A stretch of DNA of 64,000 nt, taken from the NCBI RefSeq assembly GCF_028389875.1, contig NC_084702.1, forward strand, positions 53,478,053-53,542,052, given 5' to 3'. The notes below the pieces were generated by a model. The model was not told the DNA's origin and made no database searches. It saw nothing but the letters and a program-made list of their open reading frames with translations. This stretch comes from Rhea pennata. Taxonomy: Eukaryota > Chordata > Aves > Rheiformes > Rheidae. Both the position numbers and the translations under genes were made by a program. Shown piece by piece: positions 40,901 through 54,400 of this stretch. Numbering within the stretch: position 1 is the first letter of the stretch; each line of letters starts with the position of its first letter.

Positions 40901-43900
40901 CACTGTACTTCAGCTTATCCTTTCTACGTGGACAATCAGGAAGACAATACTGCTTAACCCTACAGATGAACCATACTGTATAGAAGCTAAATAAAAATTC
41001 TGCATTTGGTCATGTTATTTTTATCACTTTGTGTCATTACAGATTTAAATACCATTTGTGGGGTAGATCCAATGATCATGTTCAGCATCCTGTACAGTAG
41101 GTACTCACCTCCTAATTTTTAGGCACTTGGCTACTAGAGCATAATTAACAACTTGGTAGCAGAAAATGAGCTACCCAGTACAGTACATGGAAGGAGAGAA
41201 GTGGTTGGCTGCATTACAAGGAAAAATAAAAAATCTACATGTCTTTCCAGTGTGGCCACTAGCTTGGAGGTTTGGGGAACAATCAGTTTAAAATACAGTA
41301 CTTTCTTGGTTTGGTAGAAGCAAGGCATTGAGTTGTTTCTGCTGAAGTAATTTGTGACAGACTGGGATGCAGAATTTCAAGTTTCTGGAGAAGCTTCAGG
41401 TCACATGGAAATGTGCAGTGACTTCACCCTTTGGAACGCTTAGTTCTGTTTCTAGATACAGATGTCTGTCTTGAACCAACAGGTTACATTATTTCTGGTA
41501 ACCACTGGCACAAACACAACGAATAAGTAGCCCACAACCCATAGTCATACACAGCCAGTCTCTAAGTCCTCACATTCAGCACAGGATATACTATTCAGTA
41601 TCCCAAGCACCTATCCAAAAGAGTTGGAGACTGAAGCTGTCCAGAGAGTGGAGACTAAGGGGATCAATAGCTCAAGCCTCACATACACCAACCACAAAAC
41701 TGGCTGGCCACAGGGGTTGACTACACCACTGAAAGATATGAAGACAGCTAGGTACCTCTGTGTGCCCTATGAAACACTGGTCAGAAAGCATATAGGCCAT
41801 ACTGCTTTGCTGCTTGCAGCATCAGGCCCTTGTAGGAAGGAGCTTACCCCTGGGGTACTGGGGCTCCAAACCACTTATTACAAGGTTTGTTCCTCCAGGA
41901 TTTTTTTTACTGGTCTTGTTATTGAGTACTAGTTTCATTAGCAGAGTAGGATGCCATCTTACACTGCGCTATCTTCACTGCAGTTAGAATCTCCAACATC
42001 CACGGTTGCATGGACACCAAATGTCTTCTCTGTCAAATCCAGCTGTGTGTGGTTTTTAAACTTAATCATGATCCTCTTGGCCCAGAAGAGAATGCAGGGG
42101 ATGTCATTAACTGTGACGTTCAGAGGGCTGTAGTGGCTGTGGGTGAATGGCCTCCAGGATTCTCTTTCCAACTGTTCTTTCCTGCTCAAGTCGTAGCTGA
42201 CAACCTGATTGACCACATAAAAGATCAGTATGAAAAGATGGACACTTCAATAATTATTCTCTATCCTATCAGAATAAATGAGGTCAGCAATTAGAGAGCA
42301 CATGTTGAGCCAGTTCTCAGCTGCAGTGGTAGTGAACTGAGGAAGCAGAAGTTTCTGACCAACCCTTCCTAATCTGAACATGGTGGGGATCCATATAGGC
42401 TTCTAACTCCAGCACAACTTGCAAGAGAGACAAAATAAGTTTTATTTGTTCTACTAGTGTAGTATCACTGGGGTAAATCACATTCTTAACATGCCCCCAG
42501 CACATCGCAGCACACTGTGGAGCAGTCCATTGTAAAAGTTGAAGCAAAGTTAGAATAACAAGCCGCTCACCCCAGAAGGAGACTTACTAGGGCAGTTCTA
42601 AGCATGACACCAATACACTAAAAAGAACTAAGCTTGGACCAAGGATATAGTCTACCATGCTGAAAGCACATTAGACAGCTGTCAAAGTGAAAGAAATGGT
42701 CCAAGTCTGCATATACCCACATGCAGTTTGGCCACAGATGGCTTTAAAATCAGAGAAATGCCTGCTGCAAAGCAGGATGGCTTCAGTATGGATCCCTGCC
42801 TTTATAAAATCATAAATTTACAAATTTAAAATCTGGGTACTGAGGGTTCCACGTCCTCTGTAGACATCAGAAAAAGACTAACTCATCCAAGTCAAATTTC
42901 ATAGCTAAATAAGGCTGATTTGCCTACGAAGCAACATAACTTGAAACAGTGAGTTAAAGCTCAGGAAAAACTTTAAAATGTAATCCTCATTTTCATATTT
43001 CAAGCTAAGATTTCCAGATACCACAGACTCTTTTCCATCTGCAGATACATCAAATTTGAGTATGACAATGCATGTAATGTCTGCATGGCTGCCTTGCATG
43101 TAATATGAGAGAGCAAGTTTAAATCATGTACAAACAAGAGAGGTATTCTGAGTTTCAGTCATAAACACCATCTTATCAGGCTCCAGAAGGCCTGCACTTA
43201 AGCCCCAAAGCTTTGTCTTGGCTTAAAGATTTTTTTTTCTTTGCTGTTAAGATTAGCCAATCAAGTCTCCCAGCTCAGACCCTGAAAGACCCCTTTGATA
43301 CTTGACATTACATATGGCACAAGACTGATTTAGGAATTAAAATTATTAGGTACTTGCAGCAACAAGCAGAAAGCAAGGTAAGACAAAAGTCAGTGAACTT
43401 AATGCAGCAGCCAGCAAGCAACAGCATTATGATTGTCTTGGGGAGAAATGATAAGGCTGTCTTCCTCAGAAGTAGAGGAGAGAGCAATTTAATCATTAAA
43501 ATATTTACATTAGATTGTATCTTTTACAGGGTTCTTAATAGGAAAGCTTCTTGACATCAGTTTTTGTCAAAACCTACAGGCTGGATGGAAGGAAAAATCA
43601 CACTGAATTTAGCAACCAGCTGTTTTGCTTCAACTATGCTTTTAGTACTAAGCAAATAAAAGATATAAACAAAATACTGGCTACTGTAGTCAGATGAAAT
43701 TGTACTGAATATAGACAACAGATTTGGTTCTTTCAGAATGACCTTGTGCCCAAATCCATTGCCAGTCAGCACCAGCTATGCTAATTGAAGTCTTATTTCA
43801 TTGCTTAGAAAAAAAGATGTATTGTACTACAGGTTGTAAATCAGTATCACACCACTGTAATTTGGACAGCTTTGTCGGCTCTTTCTGGTAAATAATACAT

Positions 43901-46900
43901 TATTTAATACAGCAATACAAATTAAAAGATCTCAAAAATACCGTGAAATGTAATTATAGATCCTGCTCCTTCATATGTTACCTGTGTAATTGCTACTTGA
44001 TTTACGTCAAATTTTGGCTTCACGCCACCATCGAAGCGTTGACCTGCAGAAGAAAGTGTATTAGAAGCCTTCAAAGAAAACAATTGACCATTTAGAAAAG
44101 CATAATCCTGCACATTCTGATGGAAATAAGTACCCTGCACACAATGTATATTTCAAATCATCTAATTGTTTTGCAAAATATTCAACTTGGTGCAAATATT
44201 GCCTTTAATTCATCCATTTTCTGATTTCCTAATTTGCCTTATTTTTACAAGGTTCTTTTTCATTGAGTATCCTGCAACCTTTATTTGTAAGAATGCCAGC
44301 AGCCTAAAACTACAGGATTCAGCCCATTCACTTATTTATTCATCCCATGTGCATTTAAGAGGCTGCTTCTTTCATCATACAGCCAACTTCTCAGAAGGAT
44401 GTTGTATAGAATCACTCGGCAAAAGCCTGTATCTATGGGTAGTAATTTCTTTGCCTGCACTGGACAAAGATGTGAATCTGTGATAAATAAGCTAAAAGGT
44501 CTGACTGGCTGCCAGAATACAAAGTTTCACAGGTGACAGACTACTTCACAAACACTTTCCCAGCTCCAGTGAATGAATACTGCTTTATTTCACACTCATA
44601 TCTCAGATTCAGAAAATGACTATTTTAACAAGGCAAATCTTTTAAAGAGTAGTTGTTAAAGATACATCTTAATAAAAAATGTTTGACAGAAGCAACACTA
44701 ATGAAAACAGAAGCAAGATCTGGGAATGAAGATCTTACAGCTGCACTAACAGACCCAGTATCCAGGCATTCAGCCCACTAAAAGCCTTACCATTCCTTTG
44801 CAGAAGACCTTGATCTGAAATAGCATGTGAACTAGAAAAGAAGAGAAAAATATTTACCATACAATATCTGGACTTAAAACCTGCAATAAATTTAATCTCT
44901 CTAAGCCTAAGGAAAGCTCCTGTTGGTAAAGTTTCATTCAACAGAATGTTCAAAAGGCAACTCAGACATTTGGTTGGTTACAGTCACATGAACAGTGAAA
45001 AACAATCCTAAAACCAGTGTACTTTCAGTACCAGAGATCCCCAAAGTGGATCAGGCCCCTCAGGCATTCTCATACCCTTACAATATTAACTAAAGGATTC
45101 ATTACCCTTCTTGTCCCTGTCCACAATCATTAGCATGTCGTACTTACAGAGACCATGAGCAGCAGCAGCTATGCTAACACAGACCATCAGGATGTTTTAG
45201 ATTAGAGAGTGACTGATATGGTTCCAGCCTACAAAGGGAACACAAAGGTGGTACTGTGTCCTCCTGGTAAAGATCAGGAGCAACATGTTGTTCCTGCAGG
45301 ACAGAGCAAACGTCCCTTGCTAGCATGCCTTAAGCCCAGATATATAGCCCTATAAAGATAACTCATGAAGGTTCCAAACAACTCAAAATTCCATGAAGTC
45401 AACTGCAAGGTAGGAAGCAAGTGAAATACATATCAAATGACAATTATCAGGGTCCTGAAGTTTTCAGACTTTGGTTTTTTCTTCAACATAATTTAGGGAG
45501 AAGTCTTCAGCTGGTGAAGATAAGATTAATTTTCTTGATCTAGAGAATCAAGCCCTGTAGATTACATCAGCAAAAGACTTACACAAAAAAAACTCCAAAC
45601 AACCAGGCTCTGCATTAGGAATAGATTCCATTCTTTGAGTCTCAGGAAACACCTGCACAGCCCCCCCCCCCCCCCCATACCATGGCAGCTTCCTCAGAAT
45701 CTGTAACTCCCTACCGTGGACTGATTTACTGATCTGATGAAATACATCCACTTCTCATGCCCATTATCAGCGTTCCTCAGTAGGTGAGGAAACTGGCCAA
45801 GAGATCTCCTACACTCAAGCCTCAGGATCTTTTTGCAGAGACTTTCTACACACTGCCCTACTTCTTTCTGGCTCAGTGCCTTCTGCTGCCTTCTAGTCCA
45901 CAAGTGACGGTGGAGGGACAAAGTGCAAGACTTGCCTCATCACCACCTCATTTGAGGACATGTTTCTATGTTCTCTTTTCGTTTTGTTTCTTACTGACTC
46001 TCAAAGCCACCACAAAAGGAAAAAGAATGTGCAAAGATCAATATACCATAAGGACTAGGAATACAAGCAGTTTTGAATATTTAAATGTAAATTGCATATT
46101 AAGATACTTGAATTGTAGGCTCAAGCCTTGGTCTCCCTAGGAAGCCCTCAGATGGCTGGGTGAACATACCCCTAAGGAGATTCCCTCAGAATAGGAGCAT
46201 CTGTGAGTGCAACAGCTCTATGATACTCATTAGGGCTTACTGTGGGAGCGACCCCAACTTAATTGTCATAGCAGCATTCTTAATGGCAGATACACGCAAG
46301 TCAGAACAACTAAGACCACTGAAGCAGAAACATCAGTTTTAAAGCTTTCTCTGCTTGCCCATATCAGTGCAGCTCAGGCAGTCAAGGAATCTAATCACAC
46401 TGAACCCGGCCAACTAAAAATCACTAGAAATGTTTCCAACTTTAGCAAAGCCCAGATTTAAAAAATAATGTCCTGTTTATATATTTTTTCCTTCTAGTCT
46501 GTGTCTCTCCAGCAAAATTTTCTTTTTTTCAAGCATACTGTGTGCTACCAAGAATAGATCTGTTGCTTCTCCTTGCAAACTCCTCAAACGCAGAAGGCAA
46601 AACAGAGAGAAGGGAAGTGGACTCTATTTCAGCTTGTCACTTTGTCCCTAAACACCAGGTCTGAAGAACAGTTTTGCTCTAGACCATCAGGCAGGCTGCT
46701 CAGTCCCTTCAGCAACCAAAGACAATAAAACAGAAGCTGTTCTCCAGACAAACTTAACAAAGTACAAAAGGCAGCTAAGCTCTGCTGCTCCACAGCAGTG
46801 ACTTTAATCAGAGCTGAAATAATCTTACAAGATTTTATGTTTTATACTTTTTAGTACGTAACACTGTTTAAAATCAATTGAGCAGTTTCAATTATACATA

Positions 46901-49900
46901 CTGAGCCCAACTCTTTCCTCAATGAGTTGTTAAATCCCAGAGACTTTAGGGAGCCTGTGTACTTTCAGAATTAGTCCCACTATCCTCCACTTTCTCTCCT
47001 AAGCCAGAGGTTAGTGCTGGGCACTGAGGATTCTAAGTGGTGTGGAAGAGTGAGCAGCCTTCTGAGATAGATGGAATTAGCTCTTATTTTGACAGGTAAG
47101 TAACAAAAGACAGGTCATTTCCCTTATGATTCCCTAATGAACCTATTCATGACCTTTCTTCTCTTTCTCCCCCCCCCCTTTTTTTTAAACAAATTCCTTC
47201 ACAAGAAAGGAGCAGGGGCAGATGGTTTTGCTACACCCACAAGAACAGAGGGAACTTGGGAACTGCAGTAGCCTGTCACTTAGCTGAAAGACTGGGGATG
47301 TTTCTTGCCTGCTCTTATTTAAGGCTGAGTATAGCCTGAGTCCATGCCAGAATACCACCTTCAGATAACACAGCAGGTTTCAATATTTCCAAGAGTCCAT
47401 TCCAAGGAAAAACAACTTTTGTCATAGAGAATTCGCCATCATGACACGTGACCGAAGAGGACCACATTAACTTTTCTTGCTCAGGTAAAACATTCTCTAA
47501 GATCATTTCATGATTTGACCCCGTATTATTTTTCCTTTCTAGTTTTCTAATCTTCTTTCGTAACACATTGTAACTTGAGGCCAGAAGAAGCAACACAGTT
47601 CATAGGGCATCTTTTCCAAGATGATAGCTATAAAAATGAGGCACCCCAAAGAGATATTAATGTGAATTATTTAATTATTTAATAATACTAACATAAGTTA
47701 TATTTAAATACACATGTATTTAAAAGCTCATGGCCCATTATTTCAATTTGGAAATTGTCAGGCTGTAATGGATGAATGTGCACACTAAAATATTGGGATG
47801 AGAGGAGTATGATGTAAAGTCGCATAGTCCAGTTCATTCCCTCACTGGATTTGCAAAGCTTTTGTGTTGTTCAGAGAAGGGGAGGGGTTGGTTTTGTCTT
47901 CTCGATAATCAATGAAAGAGTCACTATTTAGCTTCCCATCTGGGAAAAGGCTAATATCATGGCAATGCCAGTTAATCCACCTTGAGAAATACTAACTGAC
48001 AAGCAGTATCAAGCCTTGAGGACAGCATACAATGAACTGGCACAGTCATTGCGCAAACCTCCATGGGGTTATATCCTGAATATAACGCTCATAACCAGTC
48101 TCCTCACAGCCTGCAACCTCAGGTTGGAAGCCTGTGACAATACAATTTGACTCCTTTACATCACATGTAAAACCACAGCAACACACAGCCATGCTACCCC
48201 TGAAAAAATGTCAGGTTTCCTCCCTCAGCATGTAGATACTCAAATATAGATGAATGTGTATTGCTATTGAAATATTCATGCTTTCATGAGGAATGCAGTG
48301 GAGAGAGCAACCTAGGAACAATTGCTAAGTATCACAGTATGACAAATACTATCAACCACGTGACAGTCTTCTAACATATTTAAGAGGCAGGTAGAGGCAT
48401 GCAAGTGAAATAACTCAACTTACGTATTCCTGTTTATTTTCTCTTAGTGTGAATCAGCAGGCTGCCTAGGAGTCTAAGGATTTATCTGCACCTCTTATTA
48501 TTAACAATGCCAGCTACAACCTGATTACCTCCTGTACCCTGCGTGAAACCCTGTCACAGAAAGGAATGGGAGAGCCATCATGGCAAGATGTGCAGTTATT
48601 TGCTGTTTCTTAGTCTAACCAGATTGCTACGGCAGAGATAGGATATCGGTGACATCAGGGAACAATCACCTCAGCGTTTCTGACCAAGCATAAGTTCAAG
48701 TTGATTTTATCAGGTCAGTCAGCTGCGTTTGACATGCATAACCCTGAGGTGTCACAGATGTATGTTATCCCTAACAGGAGAATGTCACAGCCTTCAATAA
48801 CCATCGTGCTGTCAAACCAGCAAGCTGGGGAATTTACAGCTGATCTCTGGTAGCTAGGACCTTCTACCCTCAGCTGAAGCATGTTTCACAAAACAAAAGC
48901 ATGAAAAAATAGAAAAGTAAAAAGGAATTGAAAATATTAATTCACTTTTATGTAAAACTATTAATTATGAGCCACAGGAAACTAGGCAGCACTAGAGCTT
49001 ACCTCTCCATTTCCCACAAAATTATTAGCAAAGAGTTGCTAAAATTGCAAATCAGTAAGAGAAAAAAAAATAGGCATACTGAAATGTACACTAGACTTAA
49101 ATTTATAACAACTTTTGAAGCCATTCTACCCTGTAACTTCAACTTCAGTAGTACACGTAGCATATGTTTTGATGACTAATAGCATTTCCTCAGCAATTTC
49201 TAGATGACTATCCCAGATACATCCAGCCATGTTTTTCCTATGTTGAATTTACCATTCTAAGTATGTCAGGAATCCAAACGAAATTGGCTTAGCCCTAATA
49301 CAAAGCACTGTGATGACTAATCACTATGTAAAACCCAATTAAATAAGATTATAAGTATAAAGAAGTGTAAATACCTTCTTACCAGATAACTTTATCTATC
49401 TACATAAGATAGTCTGGCTTATTTATCTGAAAAAGTTAATATAGACTCCAGCCCTTGAAGACTTTTATGTGAGTAGCCCTTGCCCACTCAAGTAAGCAAA
49501 ACAAATAAACCCAGCACTCAAGAGTGATTGAGTGAGGAGGCCATAGATAGTTTTCACACTATCAGGCTGAACAGTTCAAAGGCAGCCATATTCATATTAC
49601 ATTTCACTCTTCATATTGCTGCTCTGACAGACTACATCAGATGGAAAAATATACTTTACTGTAGTATTTTGATTGCTCCAGAATTATCATTGTATTACTA
49701 ATACTATCCAGCTGCAAACTACCTCACTGGCTGCTAAAGTAGTTTCAATAATTTATGGAATCATTCAATAATTCAATAATTAACTGGAAAATAGCATGTG
49801 AACCTTCAAATGCATTAAAAACAATGTTATGGCTAAAGGACATGAATGCTTGCTGAGGGCTGGGTAACAATGGACTGGCTGTAGTCCTGGGGATATTTCT

Positions 49901-51416
49901 CATAACTAACTTCACTTAAGTTATTACAATTATAAATGTACGAGCCCAGAAGATCAGAATTAGGGCAGAATCTAGCTCTCTTTTAGAATTCTCCCTCCTC
50001 CAAAAAATGGTTATTTTTAGATTGTATCTACTTAAACTATATCATTAAGAAATAACTAAAAAGTCCAAATTTCTTTATAGAACTCTCATTTTAATTATTC
50101 TGTGTCACATTTGGGTAGCCTCACCTGTGATGAAACACAGTGAGCAGATTTATATAATTATTTTATAATGTATAGACTATTGGGATTTGGTCTACACTTG
50201 CAACTCAGGTAAAACTACCACTACCAATAATGGACTGTGTCTGATAAGAACTGGATCAGAACTAACAAGATACTCAAGCTTTCTTTCTTTGATATAAAAA
50301 AGAAATTGAGCTCATAGAACTTCTGGCAGCTTGACATTGTACAGATACGATCCCACCCCCACTGAATGCAAAGGCAAAAAATCCATTCAAATCACTGGCA
50401 TCAGGATCACATCTTCATTTGTTAATCCTTACTAGAATAAAGCTCATGTAATGCTCCCCTCATTTCTTTCTCTCAAATTTTTATCTGATTGCAGTAAAGC
50501 GCAGTTACAAAGATGGCACTAACAAATCTGAAAACCAGCAGAGGAGAGCAGCAAATCTCTGAATGAAAACATATTTTAGTATTTATCGGTAACTGACTAA
50601 CAGATCTCATAATACAAGCTTAAGTAAATCACCACGTCTGTCTTGTCTTAAATGCACATATTTTACTGGCAACTTTGATCTTCATCAGTATATTTGATCT
50701 GTGTGTTATTACTGACTTTGAGGCATGATTCAACTAATTCAATTTGGGCTATTTTTGCTTTTCTAATGCTTGGTTTTACAAAGTCCTCTCTTTCCCTTGC
50801 TATGATTTGGGTTTCCAATTATATTTTGTTAAAGAAAGAAATAGCACTATAAACAATAATCAACCAAATCTCTAGTAATTTCATCATTTTAATATTTTTG
50901 CGATGCTTCAAATCCAGACCTCACTTTGTAGAACTACATTTTAGCACCTACGTTTCTTGCAGTAGTTTTCACACCTTCATGGTTTATCTATTTATATCTC
51001 TGTTTTTACACAGAGCAGGAAAAGCCAGTGACAGAAATACTAAAATGTAATGAAACACAAGATAGATCCCCAAAAAATACTTTAACCCATTTTTGTCATA
51101 TATATAAAATAATTTTCAAAACACATTTTAGTGCAATATAGGCTTCATTTCTGTATTAGTCCCATGGATTTTAAACCTGAAAAGAAAAATGAAACCATGT
51201 CCTGACATTCTAAACTGTGATCAAACCTGTTTCCACACAACACAAATGACTGAACTATAACATTTAAAACATGCACTCAACTTCACCAATACAGTTTGTT
51301 GAAATGCACTAAGTTACTGACCTGCCATCCACAATTGCAAACATTTGCTCCACAGATGCTGAGAATCCTGCATATAAATAAAGAAGTAAAAACCTAACTG
51401 CAGTGTTTTTTTCCAT
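34650..51416 (-). CDS. ATP6AP1L: V-ATPase accessory subunit Ac45-like membrane protein (7 coding exons)
   Basis: Spliced gene: 51416-51322, 44831-44791, 44043-43982, 42204-41963, 38123-38073, 36707-36464, 34952-34650 (1038 nt, 345 residues). All introns are GT-AG and all phases join. Residues 1-20 form a hydrophobic signal peptide (RFLLLYLYAGF). Residues about 95-245 match the membrane-proximal luminal domain of ATP6AP1/Ac45: ILFWAKR, TFGV, LSLKFGD, SVQNWFSLHRVQLL, SYHCERVSSL, TFIDFQIQGFN. DCASFFSPAILMG leads into one transmembrane helix (about 269-292), then a 53-residue cytosolic tail, longer than in Ac45. Luminal N-glycosylation sequons include NVT, NHT, NCS, NHS and NAT. Ac45 helps assemble and sort the proton pump; the function of this paralogue is inferred only. 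The large N-terminal domain of Ac45 is absent, so the product resembles the processed, membrane-bound Ac45 fragment. Divergent to RPS23, as in human. Exons 2-3 are the least certain. Confidence 0.92.
36464..36707 (-). CDS. ATP6AP1L: ATP6AP1L coding exon 6
   Basis: 244 bases between 'ttttcag' and 'CCAG|gtaata'. It carries YYQLSVQNWFSLHRVQLL, FNATRIYAPASYSYHCERVSSL and WEVTFIDFQ, the best conserved luminal block of the Ac45 family. Confidence 0.96.
37156..37177. repeat. 22-bp perfect palindrome in ATP6AP1L intron 5
   Basis: The arms read 'tgaaacacatg' and its exact reverse complement with no spacer. The adjoining 40 bases repeat 'gtacatg' and 'acatgt' words. Its meaning is unknown. Confidence 0.9.
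38073..38123 (-). CDS. ATP6AP1L: ATP6AP1L coding exon 5 (51 bp)
   Basis: Acceptor 'gacatag', donor 'TTAG|gtaagt'. It encodes LSLKFGDIGNLKGLVI, matching the RLSLTY... segment of Ac45. Phase fits exons 4 and 6 exactly. Confidence 0.93.
41963..42204 (-). CDS. ATP6AP1L: ATP6AP1L coding exon 4
   Basis: 242 bases. It contains NVTVNDIPCILFWAKR and TEKTFGVHATVDV, which align with the Ac45 segments around ILFWAQ and TFGV. The donor is 'AGT|gtaaga'. The acceptor 'caatcag' has a weak pyrimidine tract, so the 5' border could be slightly off. Confidence 0.88.
43982..44043 (-). CDS. ATP6AP1L: ATP6AP1L coding exon 3 (62 bp)
   Basis: Acceptor 'cttctgcag', donor 'CACAG|gtaaca'. Only one of three frames is open (QRFDGGVKPKFDVNQVAITQ) and it is the frame dictated by exon 2 and exon 4, which supports the model. 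Confidence 0.75.
44791..44831 (-). CDS. ATP6AP1L: ATP6AP1L coding exon 2 (41-bp micro-exon)
   Basis: Acceptor with a strong pyrimidine tract (cttcttttctag), donor 'ATG|gtaagg'. It encodes about 14 residues (SHAISDQGLLQRN plus a split Gly). Phase in and phase out both fit its neighbours. Homology to Ac45 is too low here to prove it independently. Confidence 0.75.
44832..51321. other. ATP6AP1L intron 1 (6.5 kb)
   Basis: Large AT-rich intron. Contents seen: a run of 16 C at 45661-45676, a C/T-rich tract near 47170-47189, and no identified mobile element. A minus-strand frame of 93 codons at 47315-47596 lies here but is not needed by the exon phases. Confidence 0.65.
51322..51416 (-). CDS. ATP6AP1L: ATP6AP1L coding exon 1 (signal peptide)
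   Basis: 95 coding bases from the ATG at 51416 to a donor 'AG|gtcagt'. Encodes MEKNTAVRFLLLYLYAGFSA and 11 further residues. The start was chosen because it precedes a clear signal peptide and the exon phase (two bases left over) joins exon 2. Any 5' non-coding exon is not resolved. Confidence 0.85.
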
Positions 51417-54400
51417 TGAGAAGAGAGTCAGTCCCTCTACACCAAGCACATCTGTTCTGGTCTAGCAGGGAGCCGGGCATCTGTGTTCTCCCTGGCTACA
51501 TGACAGACAGCAGATCCAACCAATCAGAAGCAACATTTGCCAGTTCATCACTTCACTGGTTATCCACAGAAGAAATTTTTCATATGCTTAGATTTATACT
51601 GACTGTGCACACCTACCGCTGGCACATTCCAGTTTCCTCATGCATGGAAGACTGCAAGTTTTAAGGAAACTCTATCAAGGATGTGAGCTGACTGTTAAGT
51701 AAGAAAAGAATTAGATAATCTCTCAAAGCTCCAAAAACACAGTAGAGCTATACTGAAAATCACTTCTTATTTATACTTGACTCTAAGATTAAAGGACAGG
51801 AAAAGCTCCGTTTCAAAACAAATATGAAATTTTCCCTTCTGCATGATAACTTGAGAATTACATGCATTTTAAAGAAGTCTCAAAACACCTTCAGAGTAGC
51901 AGACTTTACAGATGTGAAAGCAAGCACAGGAACCTTGTAAATCAAATATTCAAAAGTAATTTCCTTTTTTCAGAGCTGATTCAGTTTGTGGGTGCCCAAC
52001 TTCACGATCAATTGCTTTTATACTTAACTCTGACAATAGCTGTTAAATGTACAATGAATAACAGCACCTTGGTTTTCAGCTCGTCAGACTGACATCAAGG
52101 TCCATACATATGGACCTATGAATATGGCACGTTGGTCCTGGGAACTTGGGCCATTCTGAGTTGTAGGCATGGACACCTCTTCTATAGACCCATTGTCCTA
52201 TTCAGCCTTCTCAAAACATACATCAGCTGTATCTTATTTTATGATGGCAAGGCACAAACTTTCTAAACCTCTCTGTCCAGAAATTCAAATCACATACTTG
52301 ATTGAAACCTCTCAAATCATAAGGCTGGCCTTGACTGGAATATTTTACATTATTCCCTACATATCAGCTCTTGCTGCTTTCTCAGGTTACTTCCTTTCTT
52401 CCTAGCTGGCCTTAAATGATCTTTCCAAGTCTCATCTCCTTTTACCTCTTTCTGTTCTTGAACTTTTATTTTTGTCTTTCTTTCAATTTCCATACCCTTT
52501 GCCTCAGAATTCTTTGCCTTCCTTTTCTTCTCTGAATTAACACTTTATTCTAGTTTGCAAAATGCTGCTATACTTCTGATTAGGTTTCCTCTTTCTTACA
52601 GATAAAAAGGGAGAAAATTTGAGGTAAGTAATCATGTTATAAATAGCAAAATCAAAGCAAAATCCAAGATCTCCTAGTTCAGTCCCCCAGGTCACACTCT
52701 TTTCCCATGTAGCCAGTGACTAATTTTACCGGGAAGAAATTTGACCGTCTTTTCCTCTGTTCTCAATAGTCCATGAGCCAGCCACTGAGGAAGGATTTGC
52801 TCTGCCTATGCAACCATGTGGAGGGTAGACTAAAGCAAGCTGAACCCTACGACCTACCATGCTTTCTCCCCACGTTACTCACTAACTGCAGCCTGAACTC
52901 AAAGTGTCTGCACAAGACTGGCATATTTGCTAGTGGATCAGGTGCCCCTTCAGTGATACTCAGTCTGCTCACTTTCAGTCTGGCCACATGCACAAATAGA
53001 GCTATGAAACTGTGATGAGATTTGGAGGAAACTCCAATGCTCTAGCTGAAATAGGTTCTTTACAGTAAAGGACTTCAGTGTAGACTGCTCAGACCATGTA
53101 TATATGACTCAGACTCAGACTATGTATATACACACACTACTTTCTTTGTTGTCAGCAAAAACTGTCAAGATACCTGCTGACGTGACCACGCAAGTAAGCT
53201 CTACTTCACTAATTAAGAGTTCTTGTCTATTGCATTACAGATATGAATCAACAAGGGCAACTATTAAAAAGGATTTACCATCTTAATTTCTCTTTGTGTG
53301 ATATAGAGAGTATGCATTAATCTTAAAATCTCTCAACTGCTTGTCTTCAATAGCACTGCTTCTATTCAATTTAAGCAGGACTCTAGACACTTAGGTGAGA
53401 ATCCTCACTTGAAAAATGAGATGAAGGAGTGCAGTGATGTACAAGTACTGATTGAAAATAATTAAAACTTCTGTGAAGTACAAAAAATTGTATGATGCTA
53501 AATTTAGAATAATTATACCAGTAAAGAGACATGGCTCAGGTAAGAATTTTAAGCAGCCCTGAGAGGAGGCAAAAGGGCTACACACATTTTACCTTTTTAA
53601 ATTTATTAAGCCATCAGGTCACTAATATGTTAAACTTTTCAGTACTCCTGATCCATGGTATATGTTAACTTGCACAGAAATAAGGGGTTTTTTTGCAGAC
53701 AAACAAGAAAAAAGGTAACGCCAAACTGCTAACCTAGGCTAAACCAGGATAAATCAATGAAAACTCAATGACTTCCTCAGTACTATCCACTACTGCTATA
53801 TGTGCTGATAGTACTACATTAAACCAGCAGCCATAATCTGAAATACTGATTGAAACAAAGCACATGAAGAAAAAGCCTCTTCTTACCTCTTGACACTTGC
53901 TTATAGTTTTAAGTATTTGATATACTTCTTAAAATGTTCTTTTTATGAGCCTAAAGAATGAACAGATTTATGTGATTATCTAAAGAGAAATGAAATCCAC
54001 GCAAAGAAGTTATCCCAAATATTTACATCATTCTTGTAAAGAATAATGGCAAAACGACCATCTCCACAACACTACTGAGTTTACAAAGAAAACTTCTTGG
54101 ACAGAGCCTATATGCAGTCATCTTACTCGACAAAATATAATTCAAGGAGATCTTGAGATTCAATCGATCAGTCACCACTTACATTTGCCTGTCTTACACT
54201 GAAATGAAATAGGCTAGCAAAGTCTGGTCATTCACTTACTATGTTTCAACTAAAGTGTGAAAAAGAGTTTGGGATCTTAGGCAAAGCCTAAACACTGTGC
54301 TATGGAAAGCTCGGGGACACATTCTACTCCATAAATACATTCTATGAATTTCCTGAAGGACACAGTCAACAGCAATTTAACAATTTTGTTTACATCTTAC

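Noticed and set aside
47315-47596. Minus-strand 93-codon frame inside ATP6AP1L intron 1, considered as a missing exon
   Set aside because: The seven-exon model closes in phase without it. No good acceptor/donor pair flanks the frame and there is no visible Ac45 similarity.
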